Shown: piece by piece, positions 1 through 9,453 of the stretch
How positions within the stretch are numbered: position 1 is the first letter of the stretch
Layout: every line of letters starts with the position of its first letter
NCBI GenBank assembly: GCA_024235955.1
Contig: JACKLJ010000003.1
Location: 62,001-126,000 of the forward strand
Source: Burkholderiaceae bacterium
Lineage (GTDB): Bacteria > Pseudomonadota > Gammaproteobacteria > Burkholderiales > Burkholderiaceae_C
Direction: 5' to 3'
DNA: 64,000 bases
The notes under the pieces: model-generated
The model's input: only the letters and a program-made list of their open reading frames with translations
What the model was told of the DNA's origin: nothing
Databases searched by the model: none
Position numbers and translations under genes: made by a program

Positions 1-1044
<1,044 letters not shown>

Positions 1045-1048
1045 GAAC

Positions 1049-1540
1049 CTAGCGCCGCGCCGCCCAGAACGCCCGGTGCACCGCGGCGATCCCGGCTTCC
1101 ACCTCGGGCACGGGGCCGATGACCTCGATGGGCTTCTGGCCGTGGGCGAAGACTTCGCGGCAGGGCAGGTCCATGGTGGGGTTCTCGCCGTGGTTACCGG
1201 TGAGCTCGAGCAGGCGCCGCTCGGTCATGCCGTAGACCACGCGGCCGATGTGCGCCCAGTACTGCGTGCCGGCGCACATGGCGCAGGGCTCCACGGTGGT
1301 CACCAGGGTGCACTGCCACAGGTAGTCGGCCGGCCAGCGCAGGGCGGCGGCGCGCGCCAGCTCGCTTTCTGCGTGGCGCACGGTGTCGACGTTGCCCTGC
1401 TCCAGCAGCACGGTGTCGCCATCCGGCGCCAGCAGCAGGGCGCCGAACGGGTGGTGGCCGGCGGCCTGCGCCTGCTCCGCCACGGCGATGGCCCGGCGCA
1501 GCGCGGCCAGCACCTGCGCGGGCGCCAGGGCCGGCCGCAC
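1049..1540 (-). CDS. Nucleoside/nucleobase deaminase (CDA fold)
   Basis: A 163-residue zinc deaminase of the cytidine/guanine/tRNA-adenosine deaminase fold. H56-A-E58 supplies a zinc ligand and the catalytic glutamate, and P85-C-A-M-C89 the two cysteine ligands. These enzymes hydrolytically deaminate a purine or pyrimidine base. The start chosen is the GTG two bases after the permease stop (TGAgcGTG), giving a normal length. It is the last gene of an operon with an NMT1/SsuA-type ABC importer, so the imported compound is probably its substrate or the precursor of it. That link is inference; the exact base cannot be read from the sequence. Confidence 0.8.
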   Translation of the reverse strand: MRPALAPAQVLAALRRAIAVAEQAQAAGHHPFGALLLAPDGDTVLLEQGNVDTVRHAESELARAAALRWPADYLWQCTLVTTVEPCAMCAGTQYWAHIGRVVYGMTERRLLELTGNHGENPTMDLPCREVFAHGQKPIEVIGPVPEVEAGIAAVHRAFWAARR

Positions 1541-1542
1541 GC

Positions 1543-2310
1543 TCAATGGTTCTGCGAGCCGCGGTGGGCCCAGGCCGTGGTGTGCTTCTCGACGAAGCTG
1601 AACAGCTCGTACATCGCCATCGCCATCGCACCCACCACCAGCAGGCCGGCGAAGGCCAGGCCCATCTGCATGGAGGAGCCGGCGGAGATCAGCAGGTAGC
1701 CGATGCCCTCGTTGGCGGCCGTCATCTCCGACACCGTGGTGCCCACGAAGGCCAGCGTGATGGCCACCTTGAGCGAACCCCAGAAGTAGGGCATGGAGCG
1801 CGGCAGGCCGACCTTGGTGAGCACGTCCCAGCGCTTGGCGCCCAGCACGCGCAGCACGTCTTCCAGCTCCGGCTCCAGCGTGGCCAGGCCGGTGGCGATG
1901 TTCACCGTGATGGGGAAGAACGAGATCAAGAAGGCCGTCAGCACCGCCGGGCCCACGCCGATGCCGAACCACACCACCAGGATCGGGATGAAGGCCGCCT
2001 TGGGCAGCGCGTTGAAGGCCGTCATCAGCGGGTAGATGGCGGTGTAGGCCAGGCGCGAGGAGCCGATCAGGAAACCCAGCAGCACGCCCACCACGATGGA
2101 GATGGCAAAACCCACCATCGTCACCCAGAAGGTGCGCCAGGCGTGCTGGGCGATCACGCTGTGGAACTCCAGCAGCTTGGTCCAGATGGCGGAAGGCGAA
2201 GGGAAGATGAACTCCGACACATTGAAGGCGCGGCAGATCAGCTCCCACAGCAGCACGATCAGCACCAGCAGCACCAGCGGCGACAGCCGCTCCAGCCATT
2301 TGCGGTTCAT
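1543..2310 (-). CDS. ABC transporter permease, SsuC/TauC type
   Basis: A 255-residue inner-membrane permease of the nitrate/sulfonate/taurine/pyrimidine-precursor importer class, with about six hydrophobic segments. The cytoplasmic EAA-type loop is visible around EDVLRVLGAKRWDVL. The ATG at 2310 is preceded by GAGGG at a workable distance. It lies between the ATPase gene (58 bp upstream) and the deaminase gene (2 bp downstream) and would form a homodimeric channel with that ATPase. Confidence 0.88.
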   Translation of the reverse strand: MNRKWLERLSPLVLLVLIVLLWELICRAFNVSEFIFPSPSAIWTKLLEFHSVIAQHAWRTFWVTMVGFAISIVVGVLLGFLIGSSRLAYTAIYPLMTAFNALPKAAFIPILVVWFGIGVGPAVLTAFLISFFPITVNIATGLATLEPELEDVLRVLGAKRWDVLTKVGLPRSMPYFWGSLKVAITLAFVGTTVSEMTAANEGIGYLLISAGSSMQMGLAFAGLLVVGAMAMAMYELFSFVEKHTTAWAHRGSQNH

Positions 2311-2368
2311 TGAGGTGCCCTCCGCGCTGCGCGCTGCGGGGTTCGCGCTTGGGAACGGCCCGGCGCGC

Positions 2369-3256
2369 TCATTGCGCCACCTCCGCGCCTTCCTTGCGCA
2401 TGGCCCCGATGTGGCCGCGCAGCTCATGGACGACGGCGGTGAACTCCGGCGTGTAGGTGATCTCCAGGTCGCGCGGGCGCGGCAGGTCGATCTCGCGGCG
2501 CACCACGAAGCGGCCGGGGCTCTTGCTCATCACGTACACCGTATCTGCCAGGAACACGCTCTCGCGCAGGTCGTGCGTGACCAGGATCACGTTGAAGCGC
2601 TGTGCCTCCCACAGGTCGCGCAGGGTGCACCACAGCTCTTCGCGGGTGAAGGCATCCAGCGCGCCGAAGGGCTCGTCCAGCAGCAGCATCTTGGGCTCGT
2701 GGATCAGCGCGCGGCAGATGCTGGCGCGCTGCTGCATGCCGCCGGAGAGCTGCCACGGAAACTTGTCCTCATAGCCGCCCAGGCCGACCTGGCGCAGCAG
2801 CATGCGGGCGCGCTCGGCGTATTCGGCGCGCTTCTGGCGGAACTGCGAACGGTAGGGCTCGACGATTTCCAGCGGCAGCAGCACGTTGTCGAGCGTGGTG
2901 CGCCACGGCAGCAGCGAAGGCGCCTGGAAGGCCATGCCCGAGATCTTGAGCGGCCCGGTGACCTCGCGCCCGTCGATGATCACCTGACCGCGCGACGGCC
3001 GGCGCAGCCCGGTGGCCAGCTTCATGAAGGTGGATTTGCCGCAGCCCGAAGGCCCGACGATGGCGATGAACTCGCCCTGCCGCACCTTCAGGTCGATGGC
3101 CTCGACGGCGAACTGCTCCTTGGCCAGCAACTCGTCGTTGTAGGCCAGCCAGACGTCGCGGAAGTCGATGAACAGCTGGTCGGCCCGCAGCGTGGGCTCG
3201 ATGGCGCCGATGGGCCCGGCAGGGTAGGCCGCGCTCTCCGTCACGCTGGCGCTCAC
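2369..3256 (-). CDS. ABC transporter ATP-binding protein, SsuB/TauB type
   Basis: A 295-residue ATPase. Walker A is GPSGCGKST, the Q-loop region is AFQAPSLLPWR, the signature is LSGGMQQR, Walker B is MLLLDEPFGALD, and the switch histidine is in VTHD. The start is a GTG overlapping the stop of the binding-protein gene (GTGA), which implies translational coupling. An N-terminal extension of about 35 residues precedes the usual domain start. It energises import together with the permease downstream. Confidence 0.9.
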   Translation of the reverse strand: MSASVTESAAYPAGPIGAIEPTLRADQLFIDFRDVWLAYNDELLAKEQFAVEAIDLKVRQGEFIAIVGPSGCGKSTFMKLATGLRRPSRGQVIIDGREVTGPLKISGMAFQAPSLLPWRTTLDNVLLPLEIVEPYRSQFRQKRAEYAERARMLLRQVGLGGYEDKFPWQLSGGMQQRASICRALIHEPKMLLLDEPFGALDAFTREELWCTLRDLWEAQRFNVILVTHDLRESVFLADTVYVMSKSPGRFVVRREIDLPRPRDLEITYTPEFTAVVHELRGHIGAMRKEGAEVAQ

Positions 3257-4296
3257 TTGCGCGCCGCGGGCAGCACGTTCAGCTCGGCCTTGGTCGGTAG
3301 CAGGCTGCCGTTCCACACGGCGGCCGGGTCGACGCGGGTCTTGGTGCCGTAGGCGTCCGACACCTGCGAGGCCATCAGCGACAGGCGCGCCGGCACCACC
3401 TGGCCGAAGCCTTCGGCGCGCGCGTCTGGGCTGTTGACCACGTCGTTGATGGCCATCTGCAGGCGGCGTGTTTCCAGCGGCACGTTGACGATGCCGTCGC
3501 GCTGCTTCACGTACTCGATGGCGGCGGCCGGGTTGGCCATGACGTCCTTGGCGCCCTTGGCAAAGGCCACCAGGAAGGCCTTCACCGCGGCCGGGTTCTC
3601 CTTGATGAGCTTGGGGCTGGCGATGATGGCGTTGCCGTACAGCTTGACGCCGTAGTCGGCGTAGTTCATCACGTTCACGTCCTGCGGCTTGACGCCGCGC
3701 GCCTCCAGGTTGAGCAGCGAGGTGAACGAGAAGCCGGTGATGGCGTCCACATCGCCGCGCACCAGCATGGTCTCGCGCAGCGGCGGGTCCATCGAGGTCC
3801 AGGCCACGTTGCCGATGCCGTTGGCCTTGGCGAAGATCGGGAAGGCGCGACGGCCGGCGTCGAACACCGGGGCGCCGAGCTTCTTGCCCGTCAGGTCGCC
3901 GGGCTTGGCGATGCCGGACTTCTTGAGCGCGAAGGCGGCGGCCGGCGTGTTGTTGTAGACCATCATCACGGCCACCGGCTTGTTGGGCGCGTCCGGGTTG
4001 TTGGCGTGGAATTCCATCAGCGCCGCCATGTCGGCGAAGCCCATGTCGTAGGAACCGGACGCGATGCGGGTGACGGTGCCGCCGGAGCCGTTGCCGGCGT
4101 CCACCGTCACGTCGAGCCCGGCCTGCTTGAAGTAGCCCTTGGCGGTCGGCAGCAGGAACAGGGCGGACGGGCCTTCGAAGCGCCAGTCGAGCTGGAACTT
4201 GATCGGCGTGGTCGTCTGCGCACCAGCGTAGGGCGTGGCCAGCGCGCCGATCAGGGCGGCACCGAGGGCGAGGCAATGGCGGCGGGTGGGGTTCAT
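3253..4296 (-). CDS. ABC transporter substrate-binding protein (NMT1/THI5-like)
   Basis: A 347-residue periplasmic binding protein with an N-terminal signal peptide (MNPTRRHCLALGAALIGAL, cleavage near AGA-QTTT). The fold is the NMT1/SsuA type, recognisable from KFQLDWRFEG near the start and GSYDMGFADMAAL. The ATG at 4296 has GGAGGAA upstream; longer in-frame starts would spoil the signal peptide. It is the first gene of a binding protein-ATPase-permease-deaminase operon. Such proteins bind thiamine-pyrimidine precursors, riboflavin-type compounds or sulfonates; the deaminase neighbour favours a nitrogenous base, but this is inference. Confidence 0.88.
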   Translation of the reverse strand: MNPTRRHCLALGAALIGALATPYAGAQTTTPIKFQLDWRFEGPSALFLLPTAKGYFKQAGLDVTVDAGNGSGGTVTRIASGSYDMGFADMAALMEFHANNPDAPNKPVAVMMVYNNTPAAAFALKKSGIAKPGDLTGKKLGAPVFDAGRRAFPIFAKANGIGNVAWTSMDPPLRETMLVRGDVDAITGFSFTSLLNLEARGVKPQDVNVMNYADYGVKLYGNAIIASPKLIKENPAAVKAFLVAFAKGAKDVMANPAAAIEYVKQRDGIVNVPLETRRLQMAINDVVNSPDARAEGFGQVVPARLSLMASQVSDAYGTKTRVDPAAVWNGSLLPTKAELNVLPAARK

Positions 4297-4504
4297 GCGG
4301 GGCTTCCTCCGTGGGTTCTGGGCGGCACCTGGCCGTGACCCCGGAGTCCTGCAAGAAAAGTGCCACGCGGCGCTGGCGGCGTGCAGGCGGAACGCGCGTG
4401 CCGGGTCGGGCGGCGCGCAGGGCGCTGGTGCTGGCGCTCCCCCGGTTGCCGGCATGCCGGCACTGGGCATATGGGCGGGCACCTGCGCGCCGCCCGTCAG
4501 GAGC

Positions 4505-4580
4505 CGCTTGAATGACTATCAAATGGATAGCTGTCTGCGCCCGTCACAAAAGGGCTGCGGGCCAAAAAGGTTCAATAAAT
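4505..4580 (+). repeat. R1 repeat copy 2
   Basis: Left hairpin CTATCaaatgGATAG, core GCTGTCTGCGCCCGTC, then GGGCTGCGGGCC and an AAAAAGGTT tail. Located upstream of the ABC operon. Confidence 0.85.
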
Positions 4581-4748
4581 CCAGGGTTGCTTCGTTCTTC
4601 ATGACGCACCCGGGAAGCACGCGACACGCGCCATCGAACAGGAACCGAAGGCCGCGGGACAGGCCACGCGGGTGGTCGCGGAGGCCTGGCTTGCACTGGC
4701 CTCGGCGGTGTCTCCCGCCCGGAGCAAGCGGGCCTGAGGTCGGCGGCT

Positions 4749-4772
4749 CCAGACCTGCCCGCGCAGGTCTGG
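4749..4772. repeat. Palindrome CCAGACCTGC...GCAGGTCTGG, copy 1
   Basis: Ten-base perfect inverted arms around a four-base loop (ccgc). The same arms recur at 32587-32610 inside a longer repeat block. No U tract follows, so it is not an obvious intrinsic terminator. Confidence 0.75.
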
Positions 4773-4831
4773 GGCGACCGAAGAGCCGGAGCCCCCGGCC
4801 GGGCATCGGTGCGCCGCAGGCGGCTCTGGGG

Positions 4832-6361
4832 CTACGTACTCACCAGCGCGCGCCGGTACTGCACCGCTTCGGCCAGGTGCGCAGCGGTGATGGCCTCGCT
4901 GCCCGCCAGGTCGGCCACGGTGCGGGCGACCTTGATGGCGCGGTGGGTGGCGCGTGCGCTCCAGCCCAGGCGCGCGGCGGCAGCGTGCAGGAACTTGCTG
5001 GCGGCATCGTCCAGCCGCGCATGCTCGTCCAGCGCACGGCCGGCCAGCGCCTGGTTGGGCTGACCCTGGCGTGCCAGCGCACGTTCGCGCGCGGCCTGGC
5101 AGCGCGCGCGGATGGCGGCGGTGGCTTCGCCCGGCGGGGCGGCCAGCAGCTCCTCGGGTGCGAGCTGGCCGACTTCCACATGCAGGTCGATGCGGTCCAG
5201 CAGCGGGCCGGACAGCTTGCCCTGGTAGCGCGCCACCTGGTCGGGCGTGCAGCGGCAGGCGCGCACGCGCGAGCCCAGGTAGCCGCATGGGCAGGGGTTC
5301 ATGGCGGCCACCAGCTGGAAGCGCGCCGGGAACTCCGCCCGCTGCGCTGCCCGGCTGATGGTGATGTGGCCGGATTCCAGCGGCTCGCGCAGCGCCTCCA
5401 GCGCGGCCTTGGGGAATTCGGGCAGTTCGTCCAGGAACAGCACTCCCTCGTGGGCCAGCGAGATCTCGCCCGGCCGCGGCGGCGAGCCGCCACCCACCAG
5501 CGCCACCGCGCTGGCCGAATGGTGCGGCGCGCGTGTGGGCCGCTGGCCCCACTGGTCGAGCCGGAAGCGGCCGGCCAGGCTGGCCACGGCGGCGCTTTGC
5601 AGCGCTTCCTGCACGTCCATTGGCGGCAGCAGGCCGGCGAAGCGCTGCGCCAGCATCGACTTGCCGGTGCCCGGCGGGCCGATCATCAGCACCGAATGCG
5701 CGCCGGCGGCGGCGATCTCCAGCGCGCGGCGGGCGCCGGCCTGGCCTTTCACGTCGGCCAGGTCGGGGTAGGCGGGCTCGGGCGGGCGTGCCGGCGGCTG
5801 CACGCGGGCGAAGCCTTCGGCGGCTTCCGGCGCCGGCGTGCCGGGCGGCAGGAACTGCGCCACCACGTCGAGCAGATGCCGCGCCCGGTAAACGGCCAGG
5901 CCGGGCACCAGCGCGGCCTCATCCGCACTGCCGGGCGGCAGCACCAGGCTGGCGTCCACCCCGGCGCGGCGCAGCGCCACGCCCATGGCCAGGGCGCCGC
6001 GCACGTCGCGCAGATCGCCCGAGAGCGACAGTTCGCCGCCGAATTCCCACCCGGCCAGCCGACTGCCGTCGATCTGCCCGCTGGCGGCCAGGATGCCCAG
6101 GGCGATGGGCAGGTCGAAGCGGCCGGAATCCTTGGGCAGGTCGGCCGGCGCCAGGTTCACGGTGATGCGCTGGTTGTGGGGAAACTCCAGCCCGCTGTTC
6201 TGCAGCGCGCTGCGCACGCGCTCGCGTGCTTCCTTCACCTCCACCTCGGCCAGGCCCACCAGGGTGAAGCTGGGCAGGCCGTTGGCCAGATGCACTTCCA
6301 CCGTCACGGCCGGCGCTTCAAGGCCCAGCAGCGCACGGCTTTGGACCAGGCTCAGTCCCAA
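4832..6361 (-). CDS. comM: YifB/ComM family Mg-chelatase-like AAA+ ATPase
   Basis: A 509-residue protein of normal ComM length. In naturally competent bacteria ComM is a hexameric helicase that extends branch migration of incoming DNA. The N-terminal Lon-protease-like fold contains VKEARERVRSAL and NLAPADLPK; the AAA+ core has Walker A GPPGTGKSM, the histidine-rich PHHSAS segment and Walker B VLFLDELPEF. A cysteine cluster (NPCPCGY, then CRC) fits the zinc-binding version of the family. The start is TTG at 6361, set by homology from MGLSLVQSRA. Its upstream region is shared with the divergent nitrogen-regulated operon. Confidence 0.92.
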   Translation of the reverse strand: MGLSLVQSRALLGLEAPAVTVEVHLANGLPSFTLVGLAEVEVKEARERVRSALQNSGLEFPHNQRITVNLAPADLPKDSGRFDLPIALGILAASGQIDGSRLAGWEFGGELSLSGDLRDVRGALAMGVALRRAGVDASLVLPPGSADEAALVPGLAVYRARHLLDVVAQFLPPGTPAPEAAEGFARVQPPARPPEPAYPDLADVKGQAGARRALEIAAAGAHSVLMIGPPGTGKSMLAQRFAGLLPPMDVQEALQSAAVASLAGRFRLDQWGQRPTRAPHHSASAVALVGGGSPPRPGEISLAHEGVLFLDELPEFPKAALEALREPLESGHITISRAAQRAEFPARFQLVAAMNPCPCGYLGSRVRACRCTPDQVARYQGKLSGPLLDRIDLHVEVGQLAPEELLAAPPGEATAAIRARCQAARERALARQGQPNQALAGRALDEHARLDDAASKFLHAAAARLGWSARATHRAIKVARTVADLAGSEAITAAHLAEAVQYRRALVST

Positions 6362-6391
6362 GACAATCTCCCCAACTTGGTGCGAAGTGCC

Positions 6392-6434
6392 TGCACCAGC
6401 TTGGTCATCGGCGTGGTCGCTCCGTTTTGGTGCA
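6392..6434 (+). promoter_or_regulatory. Two NtrC-like binding sites
   Basis: TGCACCAGCTTGGTCAT (6392-6408) and CGCTCCGTTTTGGTGCA (6418-6434) each carry one perfect half of the TGCACCA-N3-TGGTGCA consensus and a degraded second half. They lie about 105-150 bp upstream of the sigma-54 element at 6540, the usual place for an NtrC enhancer. Confidence 0.6.
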
Positions 6435-6539
6435 TTTTTACGTCCCGCATGGCTTTCATGGTGTGTGCCGGGGACTTGCAGGTGGCCTTGCCAGCATCAG
6501 AGGCGGTGCAGGGACACATCCTGATGCATGTCGAGCCCT

Positions 6540-6555
6540 TGGCACGCTCCATGCA
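6540..6555 (+). promoter_or_regulatory. Sigma-54 promoter (-24/-12) of the OMP-glnK-amtB operon
   Basis: TGGCACG-N4-ATGCA matches the sigma-54 consensus TGGCACG-N4-TTGCA at all positions but one, with GG and GC twelve bases apart. Transcription would begin near 6566, about 40 bases before the ATG at 6605. With the NtrC-like sites upstream this predicts induction under nitrogen limitation. Confidence 0.8.
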
Positions 6556-6604
6556 TAACGGGATGGCACACCTATTTCTTATCAAGGAACTGAGGAAGGA
6601 ACGT

Positions 6605-7393
6605 ATGGGCACGATCAGCAGCAGACTATATCGAAGCGCGGCCTTGATGGGCCTGGCGCTGGCCGGCAGCATGGCTGCCCAGGCGCAGACCGCCGCGCCG
6701 GCGGAGGCGCCCGCCGCGGCACCGGCCGCTGCGCCGACGCCCGACAACACCTATTCGTTCAACGTCGGCCTGATCAGCGACTACCGCTACCGCGGCATTT
6801 CGCAGAGCCGCCTCAAGCCGGCCATCAGCGGCGGCTTCGACTACAGCCACGTGAGCGGCTTCTATGCCGGCACCTGGCTGAGCTCGATCAAGTGGATCAA
6901 GGACGCGGGCGGCGGCTCCGATGCCGAATGGGACGTGTACGGCGGCTACAAGGGCACCGCCGGCCCGATCGGCTATGACGTCGGCCTGCTGCACTACCAC
7001 TACCCCAGCCATCACCTGGCCGTCAGCCCCAACACCACCGAGGTCTACGGCGCGGTGACCTGGGAGATGGTGACGCTGAAGTATTCGCACGCCTTCACCA
7101 ACCTGTTCGGCTTTGCCGACAGCAAGAACAGCGGCTACCTCGACCTGAGCGCCAACTTCGACCTCGGCAACGGCTGGTCGGTGGTGCCGCACGTCGGCCG
7201 CCAGGTGATCCGCCACAACAGCCCGTACTCGTACACCGACTACTCGGTCACGCTGAACAAGGACTTCGGCAACGGCCTGTCCGCCAGCGCCGCCATCGTC
7301 GGCACCAACGCCGACAAGACGCTGTACGTGACGCCCAGCGGGCGCTTCACCGGCAAGACCGCCGTGGTCGTCGGCGTGAAGTATTCGTTCTAA
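6605..7393 (+). CDS. Outer-membrane protein of the TIGR02001 family
   Basis: A 262-residue exported protein. The signal peptide (MGTISSRLYRSAALMGLALA, cleavage after AQA) is followed by an Ala/Pro-rich linker and then a beta-barrel-like domain that starts YSFNVGLISDYRYRGISQS and ends in an aromatic residue (VGVKYSF), as expected for BAM-inserted proteins. The ATG at 6605 has GGAAGGA upstream; the open frame further 5' overlaps comM antisense and is not used. As first gene behind the sigma-54 promoter it is probably a nitrogen-starvation porin or adhesin-like barrel, although the family has no proven function. Confidence 0.85.
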   Translation: MGTISSRLYRSAALMGLALAGSMAAQAQTAAPAEAPAAAPAAAPTPDNTYSFNVGLISDYRYRGISQSRLKPAISGGFDYSHVSGFYAGTWLSSIKWIKDAGGGSDAEWDVYGGYKGTAGPIGYDVGLLHYHYPSHHLAVSPNTTEVYGAVTWEMVTLKYSHAFTNLFGFADSKNSGYLDLSANFDLGNGWSVVPHVGRQVIRHNSPYSYTDYSVTLNKDFGNGLSASAAIVGTNADKTLYVTPSGRFTGKTAVVVGVKYSF

Positions 7394-7441
7394 ACAAAAT
7401 CGGGCGCCAGCCCTTGCAGGGCGGGCGCAGGCAGCTATTGA
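7394..7441 (-). repeat. R1 repeat copy 3, supplies RBS of glnK
   Basis: Inverted copy: GATTTTG tail, GGGCGCCAGCCC palindrome region, core, then AGCTATTGAAAGGA. It fills nearly all of the gap between the OMP gene and glnK. Its last bases form the AAAGGAG ribosome-binding site seven bases before the glnK ATG. Confidence 0.85.
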
Positions 7442-7792
<351 letters not shown>

Positions 7793-7812
7793 GGCCAGAG
7801 AGGACATCGAAC

Positions 7813-9231
7813 ATGAAGAAACTCATTGCCATCATCGCGCTGGGTCTGGGCCTCGGCCTGGGCAACGCCGCCTGGGCCCAGGCTCCGGCTGCTGACGCCT
7901 CGGCACCCGCCGCGGCTGCCGCTGCCGATGCCTCCGCGGCGGCACCTGCTGCTGCCGCCGCACCGGCTGCCGACGCCTCGGCGCCCGCTGCCGCGGCGCC
8001 GGCACCCAAGGTCGATTCCGGCGACACCGCCTGGATGTTGACCTCCACCATGCTGGTCATCCTGATGACCATTCCCGGCCTGGCGCTGTTCTACGGCGGC
8101 CTGGCGCGCAGCAAGAACATGCTGAGCGTGCTGATGCAGGTGTTCAGCATCTTCTCGATGTGCAGCCTGCTGTGGGCCATCTACGGCTACAGCATCGCCT
8201 TCACCGGCGACGGCAAGTTCTTCGGCGGCTTCAGCAAGCTGTTCCTGAAGGGCGTCACGCAGGAAACCTTCGGCGCGCTGACCACCATCCCGGAATACGC
8301 CTTCATCGCCTTCCAGGGCACGTTCGCGGCCATCACCGTGGCGCTGATCGTGGGTGCCTTCGCCGAGCGCATCAAGTTCGCCGCGGTGATGCTGTTCTCC
8401 GCCCTGTGGTTCACCTTCAGCTACCTGCCCATGGCCCACATCGTGTGGGGCGGCGGCCTGCTGGGTGCCGACGGCGCGCTGGACTTCGCCGGCGGTACCG
8501 TGGTGCACATCAACGCCGGCGTGGCCGGCCTGATCGGTGCCTACCTGGTGGGCAAGCGCATCGGCTTTGGCAAGGAAGCCTTCACCCCGCACAGCCTGAC
8601 GCTGACCATGGTGGGTGCCTCGCTGCTGTGGGTGGGCTGGTTCGGCTTCAACGCCGGTTCCGCCGGTGCCGCCAACGCCAACGCCGCGCTGGCCTTCGTC
8701 AACACCGTGTTCGCCACGGCGGCCGCATCGCTGGCCTGGAGCCTGGGTGAATCGCTGCACAAGGGCAAGGCCTCGATGCTGGGTGCCGTGTCCGGCGCGG
8801 TGGCCGGCCTGGTGGCGGTGACGCCCGCTGCCGGCTTCGTCGGCCCGATGGGCTCGATCGTGATCGGCATCGTCGCGGGCTTCGTCTGCCTGTGGGGTGT
8901 GGGTGGCCTCAAGCGCATGCTGGGCGCGGACGACGCGTTCGACGTGTTCGGCGTGCACGGCGTGGGCGGTATCGTCGGCGCCATCCTGACCGGCGTGTTC
9001 GCGGCCCAGGGCCTGGGCGGCACCGGCGGCCTCACGCCCGACACCTTCAGCCTGGGCGGCCAGGTGTGGATCCAGATCAAGAGCGTGCTGTTCACCATCG
9101 TGTGGTCCGGCGTCGTCTCCTTCATCTGCTACAAGATCGTGGACATGGTCCTGGGTCTGCGCGTGCCGGAAGAGCAGGAGCGCGAAGGTCTGGACATCAG
9201 CAGCCACGGCGAGACCGCCTACAGCCGCTGA
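7813..9231 (+). CDS. amtB: Ammonium transporter AmtB
   Basis: A 472-residue ammonium channel of the inner membrane. After a signal peptide (MKKLIAIIALGLGLGLGN, cleavage after WAQ) there is an unusual linker of about 50 residues made almost wholly of Ala, Pro, Asp and Ser in repeated DASAPAA units. The channel itself follows, from DTAWMLTSTMLV. The conserved acidic residue is in GADGALDF, the first pore histidine in GGTVVHINAG and the second in DVFGVHGVGG. It pairs with GlnK, which plugs the pore from inside. An Ala/Pro-rich N-terminus is known in some Burkholderiales AmtB proteins; its role is unknown. Confidence 0.97.
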   Translation: MKKLIAIIALGLGLGLGNAAWAQAPAADASAPAAAAAADASAAAPAAAAAPAADASAPAAAAPAPKVDSGDTAWMLTSTMLVILMTIPGLALFYGGLARSKNMLSVLMQVFSIFSMCSLLWAIYGYSIAFTGDGKFFGGFSKLFLKGVTQETFGALTTIPEYAFIAFQGTFAAITVALIVGAFAERIKFAAVMLFSALWFTFSYLPMAHIVWGGGLLGADGALDFAGGTVVHINAGVAGLIGAYLVGKRIGFGKEAFTPHSLTLTMVGASLLWVGWFGFNAGSAGAANANAALAFVNTVFATAAASLAWSLGESLHKGKASMLGAVSGAVAGLVAVTPAAGFVGPMGSIVIGIVAGFVCLWGVGGLKRMLGADDAFDVFGVHGVGGIVGAILTGVFAAQGLGGTGGLTPDTFSLGGQVWIQIKSVLFTIVWSGVVSFICYKIVDMVLGLRVPEEQEREGLDISSHGETAYSR

Positions 9232-9240
9232 TCCCGGTCG

Positions 9241-9266
9241 GGAAGGCGCGGGCCGTCGCGCCTTCC
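9241..9266 (+). other. Ten-base-pair hairpin directly after amtB
   Basis: GGAAGGCGCG pairs perfectly with CGCGCCTTCC around a six-base loop, nine bases after the amtB stop. No U tract follows, so it may protect the mRNA 3' end while the next hairpin terminates. Confidence 0.6.
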
Positions 9267-9298
9267 CCTGCAAGTTAGTTCTCCAGGGAAACCTTAGA

Positions 9299-9325
9299 AC
9301 CCGCGCGCCGCGCGGGTCTTTTTTT
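9299..9325 (+). terminator. Intrinsic terminator of the glnK-amtB operon
   Basis: Arms ACCCGCGC and GCGCGGGT close on a three-base loop and are followed by a run of seven T, about 70 bp after amtB. Confidence 0.9.
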
Positions 9326-9354
9326 GTCTGTCGGCACCCTGGATTGCTGCTGGA

Positions 9355-9403
9355 TTGATAGCTGCCTGCGCCCTCCACATATGGCCTGAAGGCCGATTTG
9401 GCT
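9355..9403 (+). repeat. R1 repeat copy 4
   Basis: GATAGCTGCCTGCGCC core, then the palindrome GGCCTGAAGGCC and a GATTTG tail. It lies between the amtB terminator and glcE. This copy has the GGCC/GGCC version of the right hairpin. Confidence 0.9.
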
Positions 9404-9453
9404 GCCCAACCTTCGGAAACGCCCCACCACTCGGGCGGCGGTAACATCGGCAC

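Larger units (their letters stand above)
4297..4831. other. Gene-free interval built largely of repeats
   Basis: Between two minus-strand genes lie 535 bp without a credible gene. It holds the leader of the ABC operon, R1 copy 2, and from about 4680 a degenerate R2-like block ending in the palindrome CCAGACCTGC/GCAGGTCTGG at 4749-4772. Open frames here have no supported start or family. Confidence 0.6.

Noticed and set aside
4235..6604. Continuous open frame upstream of and in phase with the outer-membrane protein gene
   Set aside because: It runs antisense to comM; the good ribosome-binding site, signal peptide and sigma-54 promoter all support the start at 6605.
9241..9266. Hairpin after amtB as the operon terminator
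   Set aside because: No T run follows; the next hairpin at 9299 has one.
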